A stretch of 64,000 nt of DNA from Metellina segmentata (GCA_947359465.1 OX375876.1:83660359-83724358); one strand, 5' to 3'; positions 44,092 to 57,226 are shown, counted from the first letter of the stretch. Numbers and translations are program-made. The notes: a model not told the origin generated them from the letters alone.

Positions 44092-46582
44092 TATTATAAT
44101 ATAATTATAAGAAGGAGATAAATTTAATCTTTTGAGGTAAAGTTATTTCTCACTCTCATGATGATGTTTATTTATTTATACATACTTTCAAACATATTAC
44201 TTCAATTAGATGACAACAAAATGAGATTAAAAATACAGATCACGCAACAGATAAAAAACAGAACAATTATCCAACATAAATTACATCATTTAAACACGAA
44301 ACTATTAATTACGTAAAACATAATTGATGGACAAGAGGGAAAAAACGATCAAGTCATACCGCAAAGAAAGTACTTAAAATCTCAGTTAATCTCAATTTCA
44401 AACGGAATGAAAACACAAAAAAAAAAAAAAAAAAAAAAAAGAAAGTGAGGGAAATGATTAAACGAGCTTGAAGCATATGAAAAAACTTAACGAATTTTGG
44501 TGGTTTTAATATAGTGAAAAATAAATAAATAAAGGCATAGATGAAGATGGTTGTTTGGGTTTTGTGGGGCAAGGAGCCACTTTTGGCCAAGCTACTCCAA
44601 TCGCAAGACAACGTCAAGTATTGGATATACACACATAATGAAAGTTTTTCCAACACATAAGTGAGAAATACACTCAAGGAGATATTTAGGATGAAGAGTG
44701 TTATGACATTAGTAATGAAAAGAATAAAGGGCAAACAAAACACACTTTTTTCGGGGTACAGATAATTTCTATTTCTGTACAAAAGGAAAAGATCTGTGTT
44801 GCAACTATACTCATAAAATCTCTTACTATAGTTGATAATATTGCAAGTTTTGAGAAACTCCCACTGTCTGTCAGTTCAAGGCGTTTTACCTGACCCATAT
44901 TTTAGAGAAGGGGTTGGATTGGATGTTTAGATTTTATGGCAGGGGTCCAAATACGGACAAGCTGCACCAATTTGGAGAAAGAGAACCTTTCACTCTTCAA
45001 AAAAATAAGTACGATTTCTTTGCTGCTTATAATAAATAACAAGAAAAACTATTACAATTTTACAGAAAATAAAAATTGTTAGAAAAGTTATATTAATTAT
45101 CTTAAAAAGAATACTTAAAAAAAAATAAAAGAGTATCATTCAAACCTTTGATACAAAGGGCATGGGAGAATTATAAAATAGCAAAATAATCCCAAATAAC
45201 GAATGCACTCTTGCGTGAAATAACCAATAACCAATTGCTAAATCACAAAAGAAGTTTAACTAGAACCCAAAAATGTACACGGGAACATTTGATAACGGGG
45301 TTTATGGTTATTATTCTAATTTTCAATTCCCTATTAAAGCTTTTATTTTTACAATTTTTGAAAAGATGCCCTTTTCATATTCGATAGTTCAACATGGTAT
45401 AGAATATCAACAAACTGTCCCATTACAACAAAATCATCGATCATCCGAAATCGTCCATATCTTGAAATCTTGTTATAGAAGAGGCCTTTCAATATGTTAT
45501 AATTGTCTAGTTAATTCATGAAAATAACGAAGCTTGTAATGTTGCTTTTCTATAGATTTGACATATAATTCTGGACAAAACGTAGTAATGCTTCAAGAAT
45601 TGCATGCGATGTGTAGAATTTGAAAAATTTGTTTTGTCACTCCGCTATAAAAGCTTTAACACATCCATCCTTTACTCATAAACGGTAAACACATTGCTTT
45701 TTTCCCCCAATGTCAAATATTTACTATGAATAGATTAAGATATATTTCATATTAATGAATATCTTTTAAGCTCAGTCTATAAAATCCAAATTTGGTTTTG
45801 AAGGCTCTGGGCGGGGAATCTCGGTATAGGCATGGATGTTCGTAACAGCTCAGAATTCACTTAACCCTCCTAGTGGTTTACCTTGGGGCCGAAAACTGCC
45901 CTGTAGTGACCAGAGTAAAACCCTGATTCAACTGTCACCAATTCTGGCAAAGGACAATTTGTCTTTCCTACTTGTATTTTTATGCAAGTAAAGACCTTAC
46001 ATTTGCAAATTGACACGATCTTGGACGACACATCTCGTCGAAAGACTTAGAGGCTTAAAGTCGTAGGTCTCGATCTAAGTAACCCTCATGTAACAAAATA
46101 ATGATCGCAGAACGACAAACCATTAATATTGTTTTTGTTGAATTTATCGATTAATTGAATTCCGCGTGAACAGAATAATCGATACGAAGGTTCAAGGAGG
46201 ATTTGATTCATACTTATTCAAGAGAGAACATTAGCTTGGACACTTTCAAATAAACTTAGATTTAGTACCTTAATGTCTCACATTTTGGATGAAGGTCTGA
46301 AGGCCGTCCCATCATTTGCTTTAATGGAATGGGTGACAGTGGCATGCACTATAATGACTAAACGTGACAGAATATTACCTAAAAGGGAGATGATGGCGAT
46401 TCACTCAGAATATAGCGCAAGTTACACACGTGACTTCATCACCAGCAGCCCAGTGCTGAAATGAGGTCATTTCAGCCTACTTTTTTATGTACATATATTC
46501 GACTTCTGCATGAAGGTGTTATGCATAACTCAAGAGATTCACACTGAAACTTTAGTGCTTTATCTCTGAACCTCATTTGTGT
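44092..46582. other. Intergenic DNA with poly-A and a repeated motif
   Basis: A run of 24 A lies at 44417-44440. Two diverged direct copies of a GGTTTTNTGG-GCA...TGGNCAAGCTNCNCCAAT motif are at about 44565-44605 and 44930-44975. At 45855-46085 words such as TTAACCCTCCTAGTGGTTTA and CGATCTTGGACGACACATCT resemble sequences at 32780, 53015 and 57255-57300. Open frames here have no protein character; the 44354-44782 frame includes poly-Phe from the A run. Confidence 0.4.
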
Positions 46583-46590
46583 ATCTAGAT

Positions 46591-47486
46591 CATATATGGG
46601 CAACCCCCGGCCCGTGGGCCGGATGTGGCCCACCCCGGGCTTTTGATCCGGCCCGCGGAACATTTTAAAATCGCGCTCGAAAAAAAGTAAATATTCTCGG
46701 TTCTCGCCAACAAGAGAGTGAGAGGGGAACAAAAGCCTGAACTACGTGGGTCAGTGTTTATAAACCTCTTTTAGTTGACGGCACACTAAAAATATCTTGA
46801 ATTATTTGCGGCACACCTGAATATAAAAATGTAAAAGTTGATATTTCCAATACTACCTTATGTAGTTATTATTACTAATAAAATTAGTATTGGATATATG
46901 AGATGGCTGAGCCTTCTTTCTTGAACAAATTAAATCAAAACGAGGTTTCAAAGTCGCCAGACAAGTTATCGGCGACACATCGCGCCACTCAATTCCACGG
47001 ATAATCGGGAATAATAATTATAAATTTCGTTATTAATTGTATAAGAGAAACGGCCTTGCTTTTCTTGATTACATTCCTGAAATGCGGATGTGATTGTTAT
47101 AAAAACCCTGATACAAATCAACAATACTCGGATAGTTCTTTTCCATAATAAAAACTAATAAATCGTAGTATCGAACCAGGCTTACAGATGAAAATTTGGA
47201 AAACACTCTGCACATGTGTATTAGGGGGATTGATCCCAACTTTGATTATCTTGTTTCTCAAGTTCATGTTCAAACTTCTCATTAATTTGTGATGGTCGTA
47301 AATAAATACTTAATACGATATTATTCTGTTCATGTAACTTTACCACACACATTCTACTTTATAAATATATAAAACAAAATAAACCTTATCATTACTACTT
47401 TTTCACAACTACCTATTATCTACGGCCCGCGACTTCATTAATATCCTAAAGTTTAGCCCGCAACTTTCCAAAGGTTCCCATATCTG
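46591..47486. mobile_element. Non-autonomous hAT transposon, perfect 8-bp TSD
   Basis: ATCTAGAT occurs at 46583-46590 and 47487-47494. The ends are CATATATGGGCAACCC and, in reverse, CAGATATGGGAACC, and both arms carry GGCCCGCG words close to the terminus, a pattern of hAT elements with GGCCCGCGGGCC-rich subterminal repeats. 896 bp with no transposase frame. Internal GACGGCACACTAAAAATAT and GCGGCACACCTGAATAT (46779, 46809) are similar to each other and may be remnants of another hAT end. Confidence 0.88.
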
Positions 47487-47494
47487 ATCTAGAT

Positions 47495-48716
47495 CATAAC
47501 ACGAATAGAAATTTCAAAATTCCCAATTTTCTACTTATATTTTGATAACATAAACATATGTGCAAAAAAAAATAGGTTTTTAAAAATGAAAGGCTATTCT
47601 GTCAAGCTAAATATAGGTGGTGATAATGTTCTTGTGCCGGAACATGCTTTCTGTATATTCCGGATTTGTCGTGACGGTTTGTTATTTTATACGCGATTTC
47701 ATCACGTCGTCAATAGAAATACCACAATGGAAACAATGTCCAAAAGAAATATGTTAATTAATTGGTAAAGCCCAAAAGATTACACGCTGAGTGCCAAAAA
47801 ATGGCTATAAACAACGTTTTCTGGGTAAAATGGTTCATGGAAATTTCTTTCTATGTAACTTTCTAACATATTCATAATCCTTTGCTTAAAGTTGCAGTTT
47901 TTCTTGCCATCATCTGTTATCTAAGTACCTGTGCTTGTCATGATTGTTAAATGTGATTTTATTTCCTTGTTTCTTAATTTGAAATGGCTACTAAATAATT
48001 TTGAACTAAAATAGAAGCTTATTGTCTATTTTATACCAGTTTCATTTTGAATTTTTATACATATGCCGTTACATAGAACTTTTCTGCTGACAAATGTTCT
48101 TATTATTCAAAAGTGATCACACCACCAGTTTTCAGTGTTAGACTATAGCATAAAATTGACCTATTTTCTCAAATTTTGGACTTGCATCCCATTCATGTAA
48201 TTACCATCTTAAGTTACAAAGTAGTGATGCAAGCAATTTAGTTAATTCAATGCATTCAAAGGATTTCGTGATACGCATGATTTTAAAGAGTACTATTCGG
48301 GAGTACTAAATGAAAATGGTTTTGCACAGGCTAGATATTATAGTCAAAAAGGGCCCCTTATTTCAACTGAAACTCATTTTAAATTTATCTAAAAATTCCT
48401 CATATTCTAACTACATCGACTAAATAAAAGTTATCTAATTAAGTTTATCTTAACTACAGAAATTACGAACATAAATTCTAGATTATAAATATTTCCAAAG
48501 CTTCCTTGTTAACTTTAACAAGTTCCCTGCCGAGTCGGTAATGAGTACAGAAACGATACATGGTAAAAAAAACTTGATAAATAAGTAAATATAGTATTTT
48601 TCCAATTATTAGAGAACTTAAAACTTATTTATAAGAGTAAACACTAAAACTATAAAATGCACAACCATAGGAAACAAACAATTTTTTTCATGTTGAAAAT
48701 CTACAAAATTATACAT
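47495..48716. other. AT-rich intergenic DNA
   Basis: No gene, no terminal repeats and no tandem repeat were identified. Confidence 0.5.
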
Positions 48717-48718
48717 TA

Positions 48719-49428
48719 CACTCAAACCTGTTTTTGTGCGGTCTTTTTTTTGTGCGATCTTTTTTTGTGCGGTATATGAAAAAAATTTATTCAGTTCAAT
48801 CTACTTACATTCCTTTCAAACTTTCAATCAAATTACAACCTACTTGACAAAGTTATCAATAAAAATTACTTAAATAAAAAAAAAGATTTTATTTCGAGTC
48901 TTTGCGCAAGTTAAACGATTTCCGAATGTTTGGGACAGACGATATTTTCAAAGAACGGGAATAAAACGAAAACTCATGTTTCTTTCACTCTGAATTAATT
49001 TCGCATTTCTAAATTTTTTGCACTTTTTCTGATCACCGACTACATGGTAACTGAAAAAAAGTCAACTCTAAACGAGTGCGAGGTAGATCTTCAAGTCACA
49101 AAAGTGATTTTGAACCAGTTGACCACAAGAAAATCCGCGTATTGTCAAACTACAAAGGATAATGGTTATACATTTTGAAAATTTTTGTATGTATAAAAAG
49201 TACATATGTAAATAAAATATTTAAAAATGTTCGCATGTGTATTTTCTAAACGAGATTTCTAAATGATATTCCAACAGATTTGACGAGATTCCAAGTAGTT
49301 GGCAATCCTCGTGTCTTGATTTCGTTTAAAAAAGCAATTTATAGTTATTTCGTAAGATTTTGAGTTATTTTCTATGTAAGACTTTTTTTATTCGGTTCCG
49401 ATCCACCGCACAAAAACAAGTTTGAGTG
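48719..49428. mobile_element. MITE with TA target site, shares sequence with the Helitron array
   Basis: Ends CACTCAAACCTGTTTTTGTG and (reverse complement) CACTCAAACTTGTTTTTGTG are flanked by TA at 48717-48718 and 49429-49430, as for Tc1/mariner/pogo elements. GTGCG words repeat just inside. At 48887-49025 it matches the Helitron units (for example 39818-39955): TTATTTCGAGTC, TTTGCGCAA, AACGATTTCCGAAT, TTTGGGACAGACGATATTTT and CTCTGAATTAATTTC. No transposase frame. Confidence 0.85.
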
Positions 49429-49430
49429 TA

Positions 49431-51089
49431 CTTGCAAATGACTTTTTCTTAAGACGGTGCACGTTTCAAGAAACGTGTTAAACATATACAAAATTGCATC
49501 CGACAATTTTTCTCTGATATTATGAAAATACTGTGGATACAGATTGATTTTTAACGGAAATTTTCACTCCTCCAGTTCGCAAAATGCAAGACTGGCCCGA
49601 AAGTCACAAATAGATTAGGTTTGACAAATGATGTACTTGAAGCGGAATGGATTGGATTTCGAAGAAAATGGAGCTCAGCTGGCAAAATATTCTTTATAGC
49701 AGAAGGCAATGCTTAATCATATTTTGATCCACATACATAGGATTTGATTACGGCATTGAATTTATTCGAAAGCTTATTCGTGGAACGTCTATTTAAACTA
49801 TTCGCAGAAATGAGGTCACGGTATTTTTATTTTTATATTTATTCAATATAAGTTTGTGAGTTGTCATGTTTTGCATTAAACTATCATTTGAATATCCTCA
49901 TCGTCAGGTCAATTTCTTTTACTTCTGTCCATTACTTCATAAGTTAGCACTGTGTGTGAGCTATACAGAAACTCGATTTCTGTAAGTTAAGTAAAAACCG
50001 TAAGCTAAATAGTATAATAATTTTCGAGACTAAAAACTGAAGGAATATGTGGATATTTTATAACATAAATCTTTATTCTTAATTCATCCAAATCTGTATT
50101 AGAATCTCTAACTTAACAATGGTTTATATGAGTTTTGCAAATTTTCTTTATGATTTGTAATTTTAATCGATTCTTTTAATATCTGTGATGACTAAAACAT
50201 AAATTTCTTTTGTAGGTTTCTTATGATACGCCCTTTTAAACCATTTACGCCATTTTAGGTACCTCTGATTTGAATACTGCGTGTACATTTGGACTGCAGA
50301 AGTAAAAGCTTCACAGACCTTTTGGTTTGTTTGTTTATATTGAAAATACCTCTTATAAGTATGAAAAACTGTGTAAACAAAAAAATATATATAAATATTT
50401 GGTATAATTTATACATTTATTACTTGAGACATTTTTATTTTTAAAGAGTCAGTCATCTGAATTCGTACTGAGGCAGAAGTACAGAAGTGAGGGTCCAGCA
50501 AAGCTTCTATAAATATAATTATGCGTCAAATGTATTCACAGTAAACATAGCTCATATATTTTGTTGTTCATTAGAATAATGTATGAATTTAAAACTATTG
50601 TTCTCTTGGACTCTTGGAGGTGATTTTAACAGTACTGAATGATGCTCCACAGCTGTTACCGAAAATTCCTGTCACAACTCAGATTAATTTGCTCTCAGAA
50701 GCGACGACTGTTTAAGCTCGCTCTAATTTAGTAGAAATCAGGGCATGCGACGTGCTGAATCCACTTAATCCAATTGTTGAGCTGTATTACGCAGTGCGGA
50801 AGGATGATAAACGGTGCAAATGTTAGAGATATGGCACCTAACGAGACTAAAGGGAATTTACTATTGTAAACTAGATGTCGAAAGAAAGTTAATGATTTGG
50901 AGGAGGATTTTAAAGGCTCGTTTAATAACAAGAGTGTTACTTATATTAGAAGGAAAGAAAAATAGTTGTAGCATTAATACGAGGGCTGCAATTTCAACAG
51001 TGGGAACCATTGAAATTGCAACCGAGAGGCAATAAGGGCATTTCGAAGTGATTATTGGTTTCCCTTAGGAAAGCCCTGGTTGCTTCATA
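49431..51089. other. Intergenic DNA, nothing recognised
   Basis: AT-rich with short frames only; the frames at 50728-50931 (minus) and 50814-51035 (plus) overlap each other and have no domain. Confidence 0.5.
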
Positions 51090-51265
51090 TTAGAAGTTTC
51101 TCTGTCGAGTTAAATAATTGTATCTGTAGTGTTTTAGAGGTGTCACTTATTTCCTTTATGTATTCCGGACGTCAGCTGGTTTGTTTTCTAACATTATTTC
51201 AACACGTTGCCAGTAAAAATTCCAGACAATGAATCCTCATTGATAGATTATAATTGATTGGAAAC
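51090..51265 (+). repeat. Unclassified dispersed repeat, copy 4 of 4
   Basis: GTTTCTCTGTCGAGTTAAAT, CCGGACGTCAGCTGGTTTG, TTCTAACATTATTTCAACACG, TTGCCAGTAAAAATTCCAGA and ATTGATTGG align in order with the copies at 11022 and 31140. Confidence 0.55.
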
Positions 51266-52385
51266 ACTAAAACAGAAATGAACAACTCCTTAAACCTCTA
51301 CATGTAGAACGCAAGAACTTTTAAGTAAAATGAAGTAAAAATTCCCCCTGGATCTCTCCGGGTTTTTTTTTTTTTTTTTGAAAATCCCTCAGACATGTAT
51401 GCTTTGTCAACAAGTTACTTAGTTACACAGATCACCACCAATAAGATCAGCATAACTTAAAATATTTATAGTTTAAAATACCAAGGTGTTTGGGAGCTTT
51501 TTTTTAATATCTATGATTGGGCTCACCTGTCTCCGAGATTCAATCGATAAATGAAACATAATTAACATAATATATTAAAGAGGTATGGTTTCGGGTTTAG
51601 TAGGCTTAATATTTTCATTTGCTTAAATTTCAGATGTATTTCAAACAAGAGAAAGAAACATAGTGCAGTGTTTATATATTTGAAGCCTTGTTAAAGTCTT
51701 GTTCTGGTTACACTAAAATTCTAAACTCACTTCGGATAAACATTGAAATGTCCTAACCATGACGTTACAATTTAAGAATGAGTAATTTCCTATTGCTATA
51801 GACTCAAACCTTTCCCTTGTAACACACTGATTACCCCGAAGTTATCACATATATCTCTTAAATAAAGTGAAACTGTAATCCATAATCCAGTAAAAGCCGT
51901 ACACTTAAGTGGTATCAAAATGGCATGCGGGAAAAGCAATTAGATTGAGATATTTATTTTCAACTTAAGAAAGCTTTTGCAAGTAAACTAAAGTCGCCCA
52001 AAATAATCTGCATTCGTCATTTTTTACGCGCTGAATCATATTCGCGTTAATTTTAATCCTCTGAGAGAATACAGAATATTTCGGGAACAGATAGAGAAAC
52101 ATAAACTGATTCTTAATAAACGAGGAGATTGGAAATGAACAGAAATTTTGCTATAAAACAAAGAAAGATTAAAAATTGCAATTTTGTAAAAAATACATTA
52201 TTCAAACGAATCCGCATCTAATTAGACTAAAAGCGTTCTCGTTCTGGAAAACTGGAATTATATTGCAATGCTGGCTAATGAATGAAAATAACCTTATTGT
52301 TCCGTCTTTGTGTCAAAAATAATGATCTTTTTTATTTCTCCTTTAGAGTCGTTGAGTTAACTTTCGATGTGTCCGATTAACTGAG
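51266..52385. other. Intergenic DNA
   Basis: A T run lies at 51363-51380. Nothing else recognised. Confidence 0.5.
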
Positions 52386-52903
52386 ATAGAGTGATCTGAT
52401 GTGTGTGTATTCTCTATAGAAATCTACATTGTTTGACCAATCCACACCAAATTTGGTACACTCGTACTTTAGAACACTCTGTAAAACCTGTGGTATTACT
52501 TTCCTGTCTTGAGACCAGTCTATAGCGCATACATGAAAATTGGCATACAGGTAATCCTAAAAGTACCCCTCGAAGAATCCATTTTAAAATCTAAAGTTTG
52601 TTTTCTTGCAATAAATGAATATTGATAAGGAAACGCATTCTACAGGGTTTGTATATTTGAGTTAATAAATGGAAATGTCGGAGTCGTATTTGAACATTTT
52701 TAAATTTCATAGAAGCTATAAAAAAAGTTAGAACGAAGTTTAAAAGTATTTTCCGTACAACTTAAAAGATTGAAGTTAAAATGTATTTTCTGTACAACTT
52801 AAATTATTGCATTTTTCTATGTAAGAAAAATGATTATTCTAATTCATTTGTCAATCAACATTTAACCATTTCAACCGGAGCTAAGCCGGGATATTCAGCT
52901 ATT
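52386..52903 (+). mobile_element. Decayed Helitron related to the array
   Basis: The 3' end CATTTCAACCGGAGCTAAGC then CGGGATATTCAGCTATT parallels the array end CAATTCAAACCGAGTAAGG then TCGGGTATTTTGCTAGT; the hairpin CCGG-AGCTAAG-CCGG is intact but CTAG has become CTAT. Near the other end, TGACCAATCCACACCAAATT TGGTACA-type words and GTCTTGAGACC lie where such elements have conserved 5' sequence. The 5' TC boundary is not certain. Confidence 0.5.
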
Positions 52904-53014
52904 TAACTATAAAAAAGACTAGTCGCAGATATTTTTCTCTCAATGCCTTGGTACTATTGTGATGGTGGTATCAACTTTCATTGTGATTTCCTTTCATTAA
53001 AAACTAAACACCGT

Positions 53015-53240
53015 TAACCCTAAGTGATTTCGACGAAATATCTCATTCATCAAGATCTGACTAATATTGCTAATGATAAGATATCTCGTCATCAAGATAT
53101 TTCCGATTACTTTAAGATCACTAAATCAAGATCTGTTCAGTTGCCTTCCATTAATGAGATATCTCGGCCAGCAAGATATCGTCATATTTTTAATAAGGAG
53201 ATACCTCATCGAGACAACCTTCAGAGGAGTTAATAACATT
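53015..53240 (+). repeat. Degenerate local repeat of an ATATCTC...CAAGATAT motif
   Basis: AATATCTCATTCATCAAGAT, GATATCTCGTCATCAAGATA, GATATCTCGGCCAGCAAGAT and GATACCTCATCGAGA follow one another at 45-80 base spacing. Open frames in two phases here come from this periodicity. A single related motif lies at 32800. Confidence 0.55.
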
Positions 53241-55538
53241 TCTAATATATTTTTATTTGGTTGATACATAAGACAGTGCAGTTGCAATAATAGTGTTCTT
53301 CGTCGATGGTGTTAAAATAAAAGTTATATGGAATTTACCTGGAGAATCCACCGAACTTAGGCCAGACGCCAGTCTCCTTCAGGTGACGAAAGGGGTGGAA
53401 CTTCTAGGTTGTCCAGCTCTAAATCTATTCTTGTCTCCCCAGAGAACGGGTATCGGTATGGACACTGGATAGCGTCCGGAGCTTTTCGTTGAGATAACAC
53501 ACGTTCTCCCTACAACAATTCAGTGCAGTCCTCCTCTACTCGCTGTCTCTCCTCTTCTGCCTTCCTTACGGCAAGGCAAAAGACACCTTTTCATTTATAC
53601 TCTAGTTAGTTCAGCGTAAGTAACCAAGTCCAAGTCACATATATGAGCGAAACCTCGATATAATTCACCAAGCCAAGAACCACCGTCAATCATAGCATAA
53701 CATTACAGGACTAGTGAAAGATGTGGTAAACAGTTCTCCTGTATTGAGCGGGAAAACAAAATATTCCTACAAGAAAATTTTTCTCCATGTTGAAATTTTA
53801 TAGCTTATATGGTGTGATGAAGGCTTGTCCTTCCCCTCCATGTTATAATTATTTTCGATTCCTCCCGGTTATTGAAAAAGGAAGGAGCGTAAGAATGAGA
53901 TTCCATGTATAGTTTTTTTCTATCTCATTCCCGGCATCCTAGCTTCGAAAATCGTATACGTAGAGATTGGATTTTTCAGGTTTTTTCCCTTCATTTTCTT
54001 GGAATTATGGTTTGAGTGTCATTTAGTTTAAGTCACAGCGACCCCTTTCTACGTGGCCCACACCGATTGGACAATCTGTGTTTCCCAAGGTAAAACCCAC
54101 CCTGCTAGAAGCTTCAACCGCTACACTTCTTAATTACCGGAAGATGTTGCCGTGATTTGGCTCTCTTCATCCTGGGTTTTTTGAACATTCCGTTGGAATA
54201 AAGGGATAACCCCGGTTGTCCTCCCACGTGCTATATGTTATGATTGGCGTTAATGTTCCCCTCGTAATGGGGTGACCTTCGTTTTTGGCGACCCCGAAAA
54301 AAGGCAGAGAGACTGGTTTTTGCTACGGGGTCCTCTTTTAATTTGACAGAGAGATTCTACTTCTTGGCTTCGCTGCGGTGAATTCACCCCAAAAGTACAA
54401 TTTTCTCGTTGTCCTTTTTGTTAACTTTCAACGAACTCATCTTCATCCGAGATCGCGATGAAGGAGCAAAAAATGCTACACCCGTAAATGTGTTATTTAT
54501 TCATTCAAATCATAATACAATTATAAAAATATTTAAGATTTATTTTACCCCCAGAAAGGTAATTTCACACTTCATATGTCTGGGAAGAGAAAGGTCTGTG
54601 GACCTCGAATGATTCAAGGTGAAATTAATTACAGAATGAGGTACACTACTTTGATGTACTCTTCGTATTGATGTTTCATTCAGATGATCCAGGGCAGCAG
54701 AGGAAGATATTGTAATTCCTCTAAAAGGGTAGTTTGCAACTCTTGGAGAGTAATCAGAGGAACTGGGGGAAGCGAAAGATATTTCGGGGTCATCTCAAAA
54801 ATTTTAGATCAGCTTGAGATGTGGGAAATGTGTTGGACAGTGTATCCATATAATGCCCTTGCTCTCCAGATGCTCCTTTACAAGCTTTGCTTCATATGCA
54901 CGAGTGTTAACGTCCATCGAAAGGAAATCTGGTCGGACTGCTGGAGTATAAGTACACTCTAACGTAGGTAAATTGAGCATTGTTATCGAAAATAGCTTCT
55001 AAAAGTGTGAACATGTCGACTAGTAATCACGTGACTGCTCTGTGAAAAAGTGACTGCGTTGGCCAATTTGATATCTTAGCATCTTATGATAGAGAAGGTG
55101 TGTGAATGAGCATTTCTATTCAGAGGCGACGAAAGTGGCAAAATCGTCAGCATGCTACTATCAGATGATCAATCAATGGACCAATCAGATTATGAATCAA
55201 GGGATGGGCGTCTGTTTGCTTTACATTGGACCAATCATTAATGGATATTAGGTTCCAACCAGAAAACGAAAGTAATCTAAGGATTGCATTATTACTAGTT
55301 TTGGTGTCACATGATCCTGGAAACCATAAAAAGTCTACCATTGCTTACTCTACATTTATATTCCCTCTCATAGTTCAAGGACTTGGTCCCGACACCTTTT
55401 GCCCTTCACAGTGTCATCTGTTAACACATGTATATCGAAAAGGTATCCATTGAAAATCAGGCCATATCATCGTACTACCACGACTAAAATAGTGCTGGCT
55501 GTTCAACTATATTACTGGGTCAACGATATTCCTGGTGG
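53241..55538. other. Intergenic DNA with GC-richer patches
   Basis: 53330-53600 and 54020-54380 are richer in GC than average and may be decayed repeats; the first shares GTGGAACTT and AGAGAACGGG with 10320-10375. Frames are short and not protein-like. Confidence 0.4.
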
Positions 55539-55746
55539 TACAGTACAAAGTCCCAAATACGGAATCCTCCGGACCTCGGCCATTCCGGATTTTGGAATTT
55601 TCGGAATTTCGGATTATTTGCATTTTTTGTCAAAAAAAACCTTAATTCAATCCCCTTTTCCGCGCGAATTTTGCGCTTGCGTTAGTAAAATAGCATATAT
55701 ATATAAATAGGAATAAATTTTAAAATAAGGAAAAACCTTTTTAATG

Positions 55747-56992
55747 CACTACGTGTCCAAAAAAAAAAGTCGCATACCTTAATATTTTGTTGGATCACCT
55801 TTAGCACGAATAACGACTTTCATCCGTCGTGGCATTGTCACAGTGAGATTTCGCAAAGTTTCCATTCGTATTTTTGGCAACAATTGCAACAAGAGGTCTC
55901 CCAAAACCTCGATAGATGAAAGAAGAGGGTTACAATTAATCCCCTTAAATCGTTTTCAAGTATGTCCCACGGATTCTAGATGGGATTGTGGTCTGGGCTT
56001 TGAGGTGATCAAATCATGTGTGTAAACGAGATGTATCGTGCTCACTGATCAAGATTTCACAGTTCTAACTCCGTGTACCTTAACGTTACCGTCTTGCAAT
56101 ACACCACTGCCGTCAGAGAAGAAAAAGTCCCTTGCTAGCACAACCTGATCATCCAAGATGTTGAGGTACTGTGCAGACATCATTTTGTTGATGCACAATG
56201 TTGTGGGGCCCAATCCAGCCGAACAGAAACAACCCCATATTATTGCACTGCCTCCTGACGAGTGCACTGTGTAAGCGATATTTGTAGGGTCCAGTACTTC
56301 ATTCGGCTGTCTTCGAACCCTGATGCGTCCGTCGTTTTGTAAAAACGTAAATCGTGACTCATCGGGCCACGTGACCTTTCCCCATTACTGAGCATTTCAA
56401 TTTTTGTGCTCTTTTGCAAATTACAGTTTTTTCTTTCGATTACAGCACTTACAAGGGGTTACCTTACTGCAACACAGCTAATTTGTCTCTCTTTTTAAAG
56501 TTCTCGTCACATTGGGCGTCTGGAAATTGTTTTGTTTCTATTATTGAAAAGTGCTGTGAGTTGTACATTCGATTTCTTGCGATTTGCTTTCACTAATCGC
56601 TTCAGCGATCGACGGTCACGTTCGTTCAGGATTGATTTTCGACCGTACATTTTTCGTGAACTGGATGGTTCACCGCCATCTTTCCAAGATTTAATTATGC
56701 GTTGAACAGTTCGCAATCCTATGCCACAAATTGCAACTGTCTTTACAATTTTCCCACTTTGGTGCAGACCAATGATTTGCCCCTTTTTGAAATCTGTTAC
56801 ATCACTTCCTCGACCACAACTATCATTTTCAGCCATGCTGACTTCGAACTAAACAATCGTATAGCTTAACGACGAAATTCCGAGCTTGCATTGCGCAAAC
56901 ATTTATTCAAATATCTGAAATAATCATCGAATCACAGTCGTCCCGAAACTTAATGTTTAAATTTCATCAGCTACTTTTTTTTACACGTAGTG
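55747..56992 (-). mobile_element. Tc1-like transposon nested in the pogo-like element
   Basis: Ends CACTACGTGTCCAAAAAAAA and, in reverse, CACTACGTGTAAAAAAAAGT are inverted repeats. TA follows at 56993-56994; the left flank is TG (55745-55746), a likely mutated TA. It encodes one broken transposase on minus. Confidence 0.85.
55790..56836 (-). pseudogene. Tc1-like transposase, frameshifted
   Basis: From ATG at 56836: MAENDSCGRGSDVTDFKKGQ, a helix-turn-helix (IIGLHQSGKIVKTVAICGIG, TVQRIIKSW), the GRKS linker, NERDRRSLKRLVKANRKKS. After a broken stretch: VTWPDESRF (first Asp), GRIRVRRQPNE, SAIIWGCFCSAG, then a damaged second-Asp region (GVLQDGNVKVHG) and a stop. The end reads TVTMPRRMKVVIRAKGDPTK near 55790-55850. 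Several frame changes and stops; the SPDLNPIE region has been lost or scrambled. Confidence 0.83.
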
Positions 56993-57226
56993 TACAATAA
57001 AACAAATTTTACTTGCAAATCTTCTAATTTTTCTTTGGTATTTAATCTTAACATATCCGTTAATTTGCGTTGTTTCATCAATTAGGTCCAGATTTAACTC
57101 CTTGTTCTTTAAAAATTGTCGGAAAGATGTAAAAAATTGAGAAAAAAAAAACGCCGGTTAGCAAACTACTCGGATTTTGGGACAATTATAGATTTTGGAC
57201 GTCCGGATTCGGTACTTTGTACTGTA

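Larger units (their letters stand above)
55541..57224. mobile_element. pogo-like element, split by a nested transposon
   Basis: The ends CAGTACAAAGTCCCAAATAC (left) and CAGTACAAAGTACCGAATCC (right, reverse complement) are flanked by TA (55539-55540, 57225-57226), and CCGGA words recur near both ends. The 1.25-kb Tc1-like element at 55747-56992 lies inside, so the outer element without it is about 440 bp, a MITE. A short minus-strand frame near 57000-57120 (FRQFLKNKELNLDLIDE) may be a coding relic. Confidence 0.82.

Noticed and set aside
44354..44782. 142-codon minus-strand frame as a membrane protein
   Set aside because: Its C-terminal poly-Phe comes from a 24-base A run and the remainder has no recognisable family.
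53024..53264. Two overlapping plus-strand frames as genes
   Set aside because: They follow from the local ATATCTC...CAAGATAT repetition, which keeps more than one phase open.
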